NCBI GenBank assembly: GCA_958496175.1
Contig: OY292274.1
Span: 31,845,482 to 31,909,481 of the forward strand
Reading direction: 5' to 3'
From: Sisyra terminalis
Lineage: Eukaryota; Arthropoda; Insecta; Neuroptera; Sisyridae
Length of the DNA: 64,000 nucleotides
How positions within the stretch are numbered: position 1 is the first letter of the stretch; each line of letters begins with the position of its first letter. Under the pieces are notes generated by a model. That model was not told where the DNA came from and did not search any database. It worked only from the letters and a program-made list of their open reading frames with translations. The translations under genes were made by a program, and so were the position numbers. Positions 1-13,397 of this stretch are shown in pieces.

Positions 1-3000
1 CTGTTAAATCTATGTAATATTCAAGGAATTTTAAGAATTCTACGGAATATTCACATCTCGAATAATATGTATCAGTGTAAGCATTTTAACAGTACTATAA
101 TTTCAATTGTCCAACCCGGGTGAAATTAACTCATCATTTCTTGAGAACGGCTTGATCGGCTTGATTGACTGACTCCTAATAAGGTAGACTGAGCATTTGA
201 AGATTGTAAACGTACGGAATGAACTAAAATTATTGACAAATTCTGAATATTTTTTTTTATAACAAAAAAACCGTGATGTTAAAAATTTTTCTTCAAAAGT
301 TTGTAAGAAATCTAATTTTTTAGGTTTTCAATTGATTCTAGTTCACTCCTTACTTTTAAGCTTACGGATTAAAAGGTCGTTTCTTTTTTTAATTCACATA
401 AGCCAATCAGCCCAAATCGAGGAAGGATTAAGGGTTAATTTTATTGAAACTGATATTCTCGAAGCGTTTTAGCTCACGTTCTACTGGAAATTTTAGTTAA
501 AAATGTGTATTCATATGCTTGAAATAAATATGATAAAATAAATAAAAAATCTCTTACTTTTCTAAAATCTTTTTTATTGATTCTCCAAAAAAAATCCAAA
601 AATAGGCCCTCACACGGAAGAACCCCCTCAATTCCTTCATTATAAAGTGATTTGTGGAATATTTCTTACACATATTTTTATCAATAGTTACATAATTCAA
701 ATACTATTTATATACATAAAGTTCCTTTTTCAGACGATAAAAAACGATCGATTTAATTTAACACTACCTACAATAACGATTAAAAATAGCTCATAGCTTT
801 CAAAATGACTGATAAAGACTTTTCTTTAGCAATATCGTTTAAATTTTTGTAACCCTTACGAAATGAATCGTTAACTTCAGAATATAGTTTAACATGTTAA
901 AAACATTGTCCAAATATCTCAGGTAGTCATTTAAGCTGAATCCTTCTGATACGATAACTGATTTTTGGGAATCGGCTTAACGATTTTAAATTGGATTATG
1001 AGAATTCAGTTGAAATTAATGCAATAGGTATATTGAAATTTTTGTAGCATTTGTGAACACGTTGGCAGTTTCAGTAAAGATATATATCAGAAAGTTTTCA
1101 AAAATTTCAAGCAGCATTGTTAAATAAAAGCTTTCGCGTATAGTTTCTAAGTTATGAGCCTCCTTGCTTTTGTCTATGTATTTTTGAAATTTCATTTCTG
1201 GAAGAAAAAATTTAAATCAAAAGTGGCGAAAACGGAAGGTTTATTGTTTTTTTATTACATAGGTAACATTAAAAAAATACAATTAAAGTAATATATCCAA
1301 ATCTATACTATCAAATTCAAAATTATCAAAGTATTTTTTATAAAAAAGAAATGAACATTTGAATTTTTAACGAAATTTTGAAAAATTGATGGTTTTGATA
1401 AAAAAAAAAACAATAATTTTACTGAAAAAAATAAATGATAAATTTTTTCACTTTATATTTTGGAGCGTCAATTGTAGAAAGCCTTTTTTTTCTGAGAAAA
1501 AAACAGAAAAAATATGATTTTTCTAAGAAACCAAAAATCGGAAAATATATTCCTGAATTACTGAAATTGAAAAAATCATAGAAGCGTAGGTACTTCAAGG
1601 AATCAAGGAGTTATATATTTATATAAGTTTTCAGAGAAACCCAAATGGATCGTATTCAAAATAGTTAGTTTCATTGTTAATATTTTATTCTTCGAAAGAT
1701 TTGGAAAAACCTTTGAAATTTGTTGTTTTGTTAGTTAAAATATATTGAAAAAATTATGACAAAAACATGATTTTCAAAATGCAAATTGAATTTCGAATCA
1801 CCTGTTTAATTATGTATCCTATATATCAACGATATCAACCTTATCGACTTTATCGGTTCTACTAATAAGAGACAGGGTGAAAATTTACCTTTCTAGATAT
1901 TCTAAGTAGGTTTGCGAATGATAATTTAATACGCAATATCGATATTTTGATAGGAAAACATCGATGTCTCATAAATAATCGCCGCTATCGCTATTTCAAA
2001 TGAAGCGTTACTTAGAAGCTACGAACCGCTAATTTTAATACGAGAATGTAAATATCAATCTTATGTATAAAAACAGAAAAATGAATAATCGAGTCATTGT
2101 TTTCCGTCTGAGTCATTTTGGTAGCATTTTAATCTAGCAATGTTTAAAAAAGATATATGTATACAATAATACTACTATACTTTTGGCAACTATATGAAAT
2201 ATTTACTTTGTAATAACACCAGACCAAGTTAAAAACTGAATAATTAGGCAGATCGGGTAAGTCGTTATGAACCTAAATGGTGACCACAAAGGAAGATTCG
2301 GAAAATTCCGATAAGGTTAATTTTACAATTGTTGAACTGCAGACTTCATATATTATATATTTTTAATCAATTTTTGAGCAGTTGACTAATTTATTTCTAA
2401 AAGAAAAATGGGAACAAATTAAAGAAAGGAAAGTTCAACTGTTCAAAATGCGATTCAAAATTCTGCAAATAAGTTATACAGATCTGTATGATCTGCACAA
2501 TTTACTTAGAACTACACAGAAAAAAAGCTGTCCCTGGTAATTATTAGTAACCAAATTATAGTATTTATAGTCAAAGTTGATGTGACTTCTTTAGATCAAG
2601 AGTTTTCATCATTTTTACCATTGGAAATGATTATTATTTTAACCGTTTTAGATATTATTTTTGTTTAAAGTTGGTAAAATTAAGAAACAGTAATATATGT
2701 CACTGAGGTGACTCATATTACTGAGGTAACTCATTTCACACGAAAAGAATTCAGTCAAGTAAAATTTAGTAATATATTATTCATTTAGCTGCTTATGTAC
2801 CTTGATTTCACACTTTTGGAGTTAATGACTGAGATTAAATAATTAATTTTGACCAAACTATAACATTTGGTAGGACCTAAAAAAAATAATTTAATGTACA
2901 TTGAGTTCACCCAGGAAACTTCCCGAAATTACTGCCAAAAAATACGTAAGACACATGGTGGAGGATCAAAACCATCAAAACGTTCTTATTTCTCCTATTT

Positions 3001-3759
3001 TTACCTACAAAAAATATTATTTTATCTTCCTACAGAGAGAAGAGGAAACTGAAACAGAAAAATTTATTTACGTGATTTATAAATAACTCCTCATCAAAAA
3101 GATTCTAGAAACTACGAAGATCAACTTCCGTTGTAAGAGTATATTTTGGCGAGACGGTATAATAAAGTCGTAACTGTTGACAAATGTGATCACTAGAAGT
3201 AGCTTGCAAGAAATAAGTCGTAGAAATTGTAAACACGACAGTAGAGAGAAATTTATAGCACTGTATAATCCAACATACACCCAAGTGAATTGAACCCCCC
3301 CCAATTTTGTAATTTTCTTTTATTTATATATCTGCTTTTTAGACAGGTTTCAGATTTATAAATTTTTGATCGGGTTTGAAAGTTCTAGGTTTGAGTTTGA
3401 ATTTTTTAATAAGAAGCATAGTTTTTTTTTTGCAAATCCTCAAAGTAACATAATATTACATTAATGTTAGATTATTTATTTAAATATTTTATTTCCGGAA
3501 TTAAATATGAGAAAGAGCTAAAAGTTAAGGAAGGAAGCAGGAAAGGTACAAAGATGTTGCTTCTGGTATATATGTTCGTTACTAAATGATAATAAATAGC
3601 ATAATTACGTCTTCAAAATTTTTACTTAAAATTATTTCTCACACAGCTAAAACAACTGTATAACAATAATACATTTATGTGATTTATTTGTGATTTTATA
3701 CAAAATTCTATGTATTTCAAATAAATGTTCTTTAAGTAAAAGACTTCATAATAACACTT
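1..3759. other. Intergenic region, no gene seen
   Basis: This AT-rich stretch has only short chance reading frames on both strands and no recognisable protein motif. A short imperfect tandem duplication (unit about 20 bp, CTGAGGTRACTCAT) lies near 2701-2741. A poly(A) signal for the leftward zinc-finger gene (AATAAA on the minus strand) is at about 3683-3688. Nothing else can be supported. Confidence 0.6.
3683..3688 (-). terminator. Candidate poly(A) signal of the zinc-finger gene
   Basis: The minus strand reads AATAAA about 72 nt past the stop of the zinc-finger gene. Its position and form fit a cleavage/polyadenylation signal. AT-rich DNA makes chance matches common. Confidence 0.4.
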
Positions 3760-6700
3760 TTACAAATTTTGTGCTGCTAAATCTTCGGCATCAATTCCCA
3801 ATAAAGCTAAATCATCTTTATCATTACCAGAAATTTCTGCATCATCTGCTTTACTTACGTCTTTACTATCATCATCTGCTTCTTCTTCGGGTGGTAAGGG
3901 TGGCATTTGAGCAGCAAGAACATAACTTTGTAATAATTGAGGGTCATAGCCTGGATAAGAATAAGAGGTCGATGCCTTGGCTTCATTCATCATACGGAAT
4001 TGTGCCATCAATATCGCCGCTTCCTGTGATTCAGCAGAGATTTCGTCCTTGGGTTTATCACCTGGGAAAATTATACCTAAAGCATCTTGAAAATCTCGGG
4101 GTAATGCAGTTTTACCGTCAGAAGTTATCGAACCAGATTGATCTTCCATCAAGTGAGATAAAACAGGTGGTGGCGGCGCTCGCATGTAATCAGAAATCTG
4201 TGGAGGTTCAGGGATTATTTGTGGCGGATCTGGAATAATTTGTGGAGGAGGAGGAGGATTATCTGCATTGAATGGGTACATAGGAGCTGCTAAATGACTT
4301 ATATGAACTAAACCAGGGGCAGGCAACATTTTTTGAGCTTCCAAATTTACAGCAAACTTCGATTTCTCTTGTTTTTCCGATTCGTTCTTCTTATCCTCAT
4401 CAATTTTTTTCTTAAATAAAGGCATTCGTCCAATGAATGGCATTTTTTTCTGTGTTTGTGTGGGTGGAGGCGATTTATTTGTTGCAGCCGTTTCAGATGG
4501 TTTTTCTGGTTTGTTTTCTTCTGCTTCATTTTTCTCTTCAACCTCTTTATTTTTCTTTATAAATTTATCATCGCGATGTTTATCATTTTCTTCTTTTTCG
4601 CGAGAATATTTATCGTTAAAATGAGAAGAATTTTTATTTTTATAATCATTGGTTTCGTAGCGATCGTATTTTTTCTTTTTATCAAATGGGCTATAACGAT
4701 CGTTATATTTTTTGGGAGAGTATTTATCACGATATTTTTTATGACCGGGTGAATCATATCTGTCATAAGATCGTTTTCTAGGTGAGCGTGATCTGGATCG
4801 TCTACTGTATCTCCTTCTATCCGAATCTCTTTCTTTAGATGACGATCTTCTCATTTCTGAGGTTGAATTATCTTTAAAACTTGACTCTTGCGTTCTTAAA
4901 TGTGTTGGCTTGAATCGATTTCGTAGGTATTGGAAATTTACTAAGCTGTCATTACCTTCTTCAAGGTCTTTAGAATCAATTTTTGATGAAATTCCTGTAC
5001 TATTGTCTTGATTATAGGTTTTTCGTTGATTTTTATCTTCCACAAATTTTGAAAGAGCATTATATTTTTCACCAAATTCTTCTGACAAAAGTTTTTGGGC
5101 TTGCATTTTCATTTTATTTCTCATTGCCACACGAATACTCTTTGTTTTGTCACTCTCATTCGTCTCATCATCAGAACTAGAGCTTGATGAACTGCTAGTA
5201 GAACTGCTGTCACTTGAAACTGCTTTTTTACGCTTTTTAGATTTCTTTTTCTTCTTTTTATCTCTTGAGCTAGTACTGCTATCACGTTTGTCTTTGCTAT
5301 GCTTTTTACGTTTACCATCCTTGAGACCAGGAGAATAATCTCCAGCTGGGGAAGTTTCATTCAACGTCGTTGCATCAATAATTCCGTGCAGAGATTTTTT
5401 CTGAGCCCGTGTAAAAGCCTTTTTTCTATCGGAAAGCCAGTCAGCTTCCCAAAATGGATTTTGTTCAATAAAATTCTAAACAAATAGGAAAGAACATATT
5501 TATTTACAATTCTAAAAAAAAAAATAGAAATAAACTTACATTATAATTTTGAATATGAATTTTTGATTTTAAATGCAAAGATGCACAATGGAGATCTCCA
5601 ATCCATTTATCACATAACTTGCAGTACCATGCGGGCGCTGATAAAAAAAACTGTAGACCTATAATGAAAATCAAATGTATAATTCTTATATTCTACATAA
5701 AAAAGCCATTTTTGAAGGAAAAAAACTAAGGGGACCTAAGGGACCACACCCTCAGTTTGAGCAACACTGTTGTAGAGAATCATTCAAAACATAATTATGC
5801 TTAAGTATGTACTTATTTCTGGGAAAAACATACTAAATCATAAATGCAAAAAATACAGCATATGAAACTTAAATTATTATAAATTTACTAACCAAAAACT
5901 AAAATTAAATACTTTTCCTAAAATAATATTATTTTGTAAGCGATTTGGAAATGATCACGTTTAAAGCATGAAAGGAACGATAGAGCTAATGTAAGAGTTA
6001 AATAACGATGCTGTATATGTATATGCTAAAAACATATCGCTATGCACACATATTGGTGATATGTTAGAATGTGTTTACAACATTTTCATGTTGTCGCTAG
6101 TCGTTAATTTCTAATGATAAATGTGGTCACGTGACTAAAATGTACCATGTGCGCCAAAGTTTGAGCGACAAATGAGGCTCTGTATCGAATATAAATGTAT
6201 CGATATAATCGCTTTATTGTATAGGCATGTTTAACTAATTACAAGTAATAAATATTAATACTTGTAATAAACATTGAGCTTTTAAGTAATAAATGTACCG
6301 GCAATGCATTCATTTTGGAAATGAATTAATAGAGGAAATCATGTCTGGTGAATCTGTCATGCATGATATATTTGATAGAATCCGGCGAAAAAGCTAAACA
6401 AAATTTAGCTTTATCGCTACTTTTTTCAGATGGCGCACATATTACATTTTTTTGTCACGTGACCACATTTGTCGTTAGAAACCAGCGATTGGGGACAGCA
6501 TAAAAATGTACCTTTCCTGTTCCGCCTTTTCAAGGAACATTTCCAGACTTTCGTCGGTTGTTTTCTTGTTTTTAAAGCAGCTTTATTTGAACAAAGTATT
6601 TATTTTTGTGGGGATAATGATTAGACAAGAATTATTTCCAATTTCCATTAAAACTATATGCAAGCCTCTTACACCCTACAACACCTCTTATGGAGATAGC

Positions 6701-9700
6701 GAACCACTTTCAGTGCAGAAAATGATTATTATCATAATAATTATGTATCATAACAGAAATACAGATATTATACATATCGTATAGTATAATATATGTATAA
6801 CCCAGTTGTTAATAGTAATGTAAATTCGTAATACTGCATCAAAATGTCTATATTTACAAAATTTAATCGCTTCGGTTACAGGAAAAAACCTAAATTTAGA
6901 CACTTAGATAATTTATCACAATAACTAAGTAATCACATATAATTGCAAAAATAAATATATTGTGACAAATACAGGTATAAACAACAAGGTGAAACGCAAT
7001 GACTTCAAGCATATTCGCTCCGTGCACGATGGAAACGCCATCTGACGGCTGCAATAAATTATGCTCGACAATGGTGGGGATTGTGGCACGTATTTATTTA
7101 CACAAGAACATAACTAGCATAGTTTAATGAAATTTCAACCACTATCAGCGCTGGGGTCGATTCAGTTGTCCCCACTGATTTCGCTCCCGGCTAATAAGGA
7201 TTCAAAAAAGTCGGTTCAGTCGGGTATTTAAGATTTAAGGAGATTTTATTCCGAAGATTATTGAAAAATGGTTTGAGGGTCAATGATTGTTGTGTGATTA
7301 AAATTGCGGCCTGGTTGTTTAAATATTAAACAACCACTGTAACTGTATTGAGTTCAGGATTTTAGGATTCTTTAACTCAATGGAAATCAATCACCGTATA
7401 ATATAAAAAAAACACTTTATATATTAAAGCGTTTGATTTTATTAAGCCGTGGTTGATTTCCATTAGGTCAAAGAACCCTAAAACTCTGGACTCAATAAGG
7501 TTTCAAGCAAATTCTATTACAATATATATATATATATATATATCAACAACGTAATTTACACAACTTCCTTAACACAATTTTAGTAAAAAGAAAAAAAGAC
7601 GCTTTAATAACTTTTCATATGTAATAAGATACTTGCTAGATAGTTAATATGTATAACTTTACTCAATTAAGAATTAGATTAAAAGAAAAAAAAATGTTTA
7701 ATAGAAACGCAGAATAATTGTATATACCTTTAATAGGAGTTCGTTTAGTTGGAGCTCCAGGAATAATTGGTATTTCGGGATCAGGAGGTAAGTTATGCCA
7801 AGGTGTGTCGACCATTTGATGCTGTTGTGATGTCTCCCGATGCGTTTCGCTTTGTAAATGGGTCAGGAAATCCTTCGCTGATGTTGGAAAAACGTCACAA
7901 ACACGACACCAATGCAATTCGGGATCGTAATGAACCATGTTATAAGATCCTGAGTTTGTAGGACTATCAGTTGATTCTTGCTTTGGACTTTTCTGTCGAT
8001 CGTTTGAATCCAGTAGTCGGTCGAAGGATTTTTCGCGATTTGAATCTTCTGTTGTGATTCCCGACAGCATGTCGATGACCGCATTCATAGCTTTAATTTT
8101 TTCTTGAATCTCCATCTGAAAAAATAGAAAATATCTAAAAATCCTATCTTTAAACTTATTTATCCACAATTGTTGCCAATGTGCAGAATACATACTGAAT
8201 TCTTCCCCATCAGAATCAACAATGGACATCAATTGGATTCAATCATTTTTAGACAGCATCTATGGTATTGTTATAGTAAAATGGAATAAGAATAATGTAA
8301 AATAGTATATTTTACTGAAAATATAACAAACCCAATACTTATGCTCTCCTTACGAATACAATTAAACTTCGCTATTAAATAAATATATCAAATAATGAGA
8401 TGTTTTTATTTTTTTTTATTTTAAAATTATTGCGAGGCCAAATTCCGGCTGAAATACAAAAGATTTCAATCTACAATTATAGTTTAATGGGGAAGAAATT
8501 ATAAACTTCACAAACCTGTAATTTTGTGTTTTTTCTTAAAATCCTCTGCGTTTCTCGTGGAATGCTACCGGAACCGTATTCAGCTAGTAGATCTTGCTTC
8601 TGAGTTTTCAGGAGTTCAAGTTCACGTTTCAACATAGCTGACTTTTGCATGCAATCTTCACGCTGCTTCCGAATTGTGGCACGTTGTTGTTTCATTTCTT
8701 CAGCGACAGCAGCTAATGATAAAAAAATCTTTAAAATGTAACTATTATTTTTTGCTAAACGTTGATTTAGGTTGAATGAGGAACAAAACGAGTTGGAGTG
8801 CACAATTTTCGGATGTATGTATTCTAATAATGTTCTGATACAAGAAGATTTTTTTTTTGAAATATTGTCTATCTATAACTTTTTTATGAGTCAATTTTCC
8901 CTAATTCCCCCAACGTTTGTGGATTGTCCAAAATTCATCTTGTTGTAACATAACTATATGTTTGTAAAAAACATGTTAAATGTCATGTTTTAAAATTTTT
9001 CAAATAGAACTCTTAAGCATATACTCTAGCCATTTAATTAATATTAAGTCAGTAGTTTCAATGATTTTATCTTAAAATTTCATTATTTCTGATAGCTAAA
9101 AAAATAAAATTTCGAAATTCTAATATTTAAAAAAAAAAATTGAGATTTTTTTTCCAATTACTACGACTTTTTTTTTCTAGGGAAGTTTCTCAAAATCAGG
9201 TTTTTGTGAATTTTAATTAATGAAATGAGGAGATATCTATGGTGGTGAAAAGAGTTTTACGTTTCTACAAATACTTATTTCTGAAAATGTTGCTTCACGG
9301 AAATAATGTCTAAAAACCAATTTGTTCGGAATATTGATATTGTCGGCCTAAAGTGTTAACCTGCTGAGTCTATTTTAACAAATTTTACAGAACGAAAAAA
9401 AAGAATGTAAACTACATAAGTTAGTACATAAATAATGTTTTCGTTTCATGTTGTATTTTGAAATTTCTATACTTAAAGTGATTGATCAGTTTATCACTCG
9501 ATAAAATTTTGTATTTCCTTCCTAATGTAACAAAAAAAAAAAAAAAAAAAATCATTGAAAATGGACTTAGCAGGTTAACACTTTAGACCGACGATATCAA
9601 TATTCTGTGTATGTATCAATATATGTGTACGCATCTATATCATTATCCGTATAGTATACAGTAATGATGCACTAGAAGAGTGGTTCGAAACAAGAGACCT

Positions 9701-12698
9701 TTTCGAATTTTCATACTCTTAAAGGTTTATATACTTTCAAATTGATAAAAAAATCATAAGAAACTTAAAGTGAGAAAAGGAACTATCTTAAAATTGAAAA
9801 GCGTTTAAGCCCCTGGGACTTCAAAAATATCCTTGTTAAGTACCATTTCAATGCACAATAATAACGTTTATTGGAGACAATTGCAAACACACGTATTCTT
9901 CAACATTTTTATAAACTCTAAGACGTAATGTAATTTAAATATTTTTTTTTTTAATTTTCAGAAATTATTATTTTCCATAATTTTCTAGATAACAAAAAAT
10001 CTCTGTATTTCTAATTTTCCAAAGATAATATATCTTTTGAAAAATAGGTAAATTTACATAAAAATGTATCCATTTAAACAAAAATATATCTACATAAATA
10101 TTGGAAATAATTACAGAAGTGTTACAGTTATGCACAGAAACAATCTGCAATTGCTCTCAAGAATGTCCGCGTTTTGTGAAAATTTATTTTCACGTTAAAA
10201 AGTTTCAGTTTTTACTTAAATTGTTTGATATTTTCTTTCTTAGGATTTTTATGCTCAGAAATTTTAGTGTGATTTCAATTTTTTGTTAACCTTCTTTTTA
10301 GCAAAAATTTTGACATAAGATTTTTAACGATCAACTCAGAACACATTGTTTTGCATTTGTAAAGTGTTTTTGATCGCTATTAATATACAAGCTCTTCATT
10401 TTCCGCGACATAGTCGGGAAAGATGTAAGCGTCAACGTAGGCGTGCTTGTGTTTTTTTTCAAATCATTGTACGTTTTGGTTGGCAATCAAAATACGTACA
10501 TGGGACAACATGTGAAAAAAGAGTTGGACAATGAATCAATTTTAATCAATATATCGCAGAGACAATGTAAACTATTCAGTCCGTGAAAAAAATATTGTTC
10601 GTTTATAATAACTTTGATTAAGTCGCTATGCTAAGACAATACAACCATAACACTACCCGAAAATGAAACTGAAGAGAAAGAAAAATATATTACGGTACCA
10701 ACTTATATGTCATTCAAAGGTTGGCATTGTTTACTCTTACATTGCAGAAATCTTTTAAAATTACGATTCTATTTTCTTTACAAAATGTGTTTGTTCGTAT
10801 CAAATATAAGAATGCTTTACCTCAATTGGCTACCGGTAAGAGATACAAAACTTATCTAATGTTCAATCAAAAAATTCAACAAAGGAAAATAGGAACTTGT
10901 AATGGTGGTATTAACACTTCCTGTTACCTCGATCAACTAACGTAAAATTACGGTTATTTTTGGTGACTTAAACAAAGCTATGGTCTTGGCCAATTTTTCG
11001 CTGAAGCTAAAGATGTTTTATAGGACCAAGGCTTCGGTCGAACTTAAAATACCAATGACAGTAAAAAGTCTTTTGTAACTTAAAATCATAGGAATACTGC
11101 AAAGAACTTTTAAACGAAAATAATAATAAAATTTTTATCCTTAGATTTGTATATTATCAAATAAGTCAGGTGTATTATTTGTTCAAATATTTTATCCAAT
11201 AAAAATGAATTAGTGTACCAATTAAGTTGCTAACAAAAATTGGCAGACTTTCGTTAATTTATAAGAGCTGAAAATTTATCTGTGCATGTTTCTAACACAT
11301 GTAAGAACAATCAGCGATTATGAAGTTAGGATGGTGGTTACTTTGGCAGGTAACGAAAACAAAGGTGTATAAAATGAAAATTAAGTTTCGTGAAAGTATA
11401 AAGGTCAGTTTTTTATATTATCTTCGGAATAATAAAGAAATCACACGCTCCATTACCAGACACTTAGCTCGGTTTCAACCCTGTGCCAGACACTCTTAAA
11501 CTTTAATATGCCAATCTTATAATAGGCAACCGTAAGTACATATATTGGCAAAGATAGAGAACAAAAATTGTGAAAACATACGAGTGATTAAAAACCATAT
11601 ATAACTTATCAAAATCGATATTTTTGTAAAAGATCTTTCAAAATCTAACTTGATAGCCAATAAATTACCATGTTTTCATTATTAATAAGCATTGAAAAAT
11701 AAATATTCTATTATTAATTTTGGATTATTGTTTTTGGTAAAGAAAATCGTTTCAGAACTATATTTCTGTGGTATGTAGGATGAAATGGAGAAATAGGATG
11801 TTTAATACATTTTGCAATGAAACAAACTATAAATAGATCATTACCTTTTTTACTTCCTTCATTCTTAGTTTCATTCGTTTGAGATGCATGTTGTACTGTA
11901 GTTGAAGATTGAATATTGGAAGGATGATTAGGATCGTGGAAGTTTTCAGAATGAGATGAATTACGCCAAGCGCCTGGTGGTGCAGCTGGTTGTGGTATAT
12001 AACTATTTTCAGCCTGGAATTACGTAAAATATGAATTAAGTTGATACGAAATGATTTATTGACAAATTTGAAAAAACGAAAATAATAATTACACCTCTAT
12101 TATATAGACTTTTTATATTTACCACTGTGTAAAATGATTGTTGATATTGGTTTTGGGAATAATCAGGCTGCATTCTTCCAGTAGCATATTGAGAATACTG
12201 GCCTTGTTGTGGATACATAGTACTGTACTGCTGACGAGGCTACGAAAATTAAATAGATAAAATAATTTTAAAATACTTTAGTAATTTATAACGCTGTATC
12301 GCAACATATATTGATGCAACAATATCCAAAATGAATTATAAATAAATGGTAAAAACTTTGCAAAGAAATATCTTTTACATAGAATAAAATAATCATACGT
12401 CATTGTACATAGACTGCATAGGAGGTCCATATGGGTTTTGTTGGAAATTGGACTGCTTCCATAAATCTTGGTTTTCTCCTTGATTAATTGGCTGAGGGTT
12501 TCTAGAAGGCACATTGTATATATCTTGAGGAAATTCTTGCTTTTGCGATCCCCATTGCTGTCCTCCTTGAATTCCGGAAGTATTATTCTCATTGGATTCT
12601 TTCAGGTGGACTGATTTGAGTCGAGGATCACGCCTAGTTTTATCCCAACCTTCATAGGACCCTCTATTTTTTTTATTTACATCAAAAACATCAGCCAT
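3760..12698 (-). CDS. Matrin-type zinc-finger protein, CG9776/ZNF318-like
   Basis: Seven coding exons join in frame to about 1001 residues: 12399-12698, 12123-12239, 11845-12013, 8516-8712, 7728-8115, 5540-5658 and 3760-5475. The N-terminus ([20 protein letters not shown]) is followed by a Q/Y/P-rich segment, a coiled coil (about 195-260, [16 protein letters not shown]), then two C2H2-type fingers: WCRVCDVF...HLQSETH near 330-354 and [15 protein letters not shown]...HLKSKIH near 402-424. The conserved [20 protein letters not shown] and [15 protein letters not shown] blocks are those I recall for Drosophila CG9776 and vertebrate ZNF318. The last exon is low complexity: serine and lysine-rich, RS dipeptides, [15 protein letters not shown], proline runs, acidic tail. 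A nuclear RNA- or chromatin-associated role is inferred from the family. The sixth exon was extended to an upstream acceptor because GLQFF before the second finger is conserved. Introns 3 and 5 are long and hold repeats. Confidence 0.85.
6072..6520. mobile_element. Foldback MITE with about 80-bp inverted arms
   Basis: The left arm (about 6072-6165) and right arm (about 6425-6518) are imperfect reverse complements; both contain AAATGTGGTCACGTGAC and a nearby TGTGCGCCA. There is no coding potential between them. It lies in the intron before the last two exons of the zinc-finger gene. Family is unassigned. Confidence 0.6.
7311..7497. repeat. Hairpin plus foldback repeat
   Basis: A perfect 10-bp stem with a 3-nt loop (GGTTGTTTAA...TTAAACAACC) lies at about 7311-7333. 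Next to it, arms at 7347-7395 and 7449-7497 are reverse complements over about 48 bp (TATTGAGTTCAGGATTTTAG and its partner). This is a short MITE-like foldback in the zinc-finger gene, with no coding content. Confidence 0.55.
7522..7543. repeat. AT dinucleotide microsatellite
   Basis: About eleven uninterrupted AT units, within the zinc-finger gene intron. Confidence 0.8.
9329..9605. mobile_element. MITE with about 47-bp terminal inverted repeats
   Basis: The arms 9329-9375 and 9557-9605 are near-perfect reverse complements, starting GAATATTGATATYGTCGG and containing GTGTTAACCTGCT. The interior is noncoding and has a run of about 20 A. TTAA occurs inside the arms, but the inversion continues past it, so a piggyBac-type TTAA target site is not supported. 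It is in the third intron of the zinc-finger gene. Confidence 0.65.
11235..11510 (+). repeat. Dispersed repeat, copy related to 21985-22490
   Basis: This intronic segment shares order and sequence with the reverse complement of 22210-22490: AATCAGCGATTATG, GGTTACTTTGGCAGGTAAC, AAAGGTGTAT, then CCAGACACTTAGC and GCCAGACAC. It is a second copy of an unnamed dispersed repeat with no reading frame. Confidence 0.6.
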
Positions 12699-13397
12699 TA
12701 CCGCTACAAGCTGAAAGCTTCAGCACGGTAAGGTTAGAATAATAGGCTTTTCTCTGATATTTACTTATTGAGAAGTTTTTGAAATGAAAAAATATAAACG
12801 ATCACTATTATATGATATTATTCACTTAAAAGTATTTATACAGTAACAATAACAGCAGTTGATTGATACTAATAAACTATATTAAAGTGATTAAAATCTA
12901 TCGCACTTTTATATCGTGAATTGAAGTGATTGAAGTCAATGAAGTGGAATTATTTGATGGCAATTACAGTTCTACCAATTGCTACTGGCAAAAGTACCTA
13001 CATTTTACGACATTTGGCATCATATGATTTCTTGCGCAAACTCAATGGCGTCAAAAATTTTCAAAATCCGAACTGATCCGAACAAACGGTCTGATGGTTT
13101 TTGTCACTTTCCATAAAGAAGAATGAATAAAATCTTCAAGAAATTATTAACTTTTGAACTTAATTGTATATATTTGATTCTAGAATATTAATATGCTAAT
13201 TTAATAACGATAAAACACTAATTTATAAAACAAAAGTTGACAAAAGTAAATAAAAGATTTGGGCGATTTGGGTATCACATTTGACATTCAAATACGGTTG
13301 CGCAGTTGTCAATTTGAATTACCGCTTAAAATATTAATAAAATTTTCAAGAATTTTACGAATTACTAGTAAATCACTTTAAAAAACAAATTTTAAAT
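12699..13397. promoter_or_regulatory. Divergent intergenic region, zinc-finger gene and TOPBP1
   Basis: The two start codons face away from each other across 699 bp, so this stretch must hold both 5' UTRs and either two promoters or a shared bidirectional one. I see no convincing TATA box or CpG-rich core. Confidence 0.6.

Noticed and set aside
3690..4238. 182-residue plus-strand frame
   Set aside because: It is antisense to the large last exon of the zinc-finger gene, with composition dictated by that exon.
6506..6784. 92-residue plus-strand frame
   Set aside because: It lies in an intron, starts in a foldback arm and ends in isoleucine-rich simple sequence; chance frame.
8477..8803. 108-residue minus-strand frame as a separate gene
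   Set aside because: Its core is exon 4 of the zinc-finger gene; the rest runs into intron on both sides.
9359..9580. piggyBac-type element with TTAA duplications
   Set aside because: The inverted repeat continues outside TTAA, so TTAA is part of the arm and not a target duplication.
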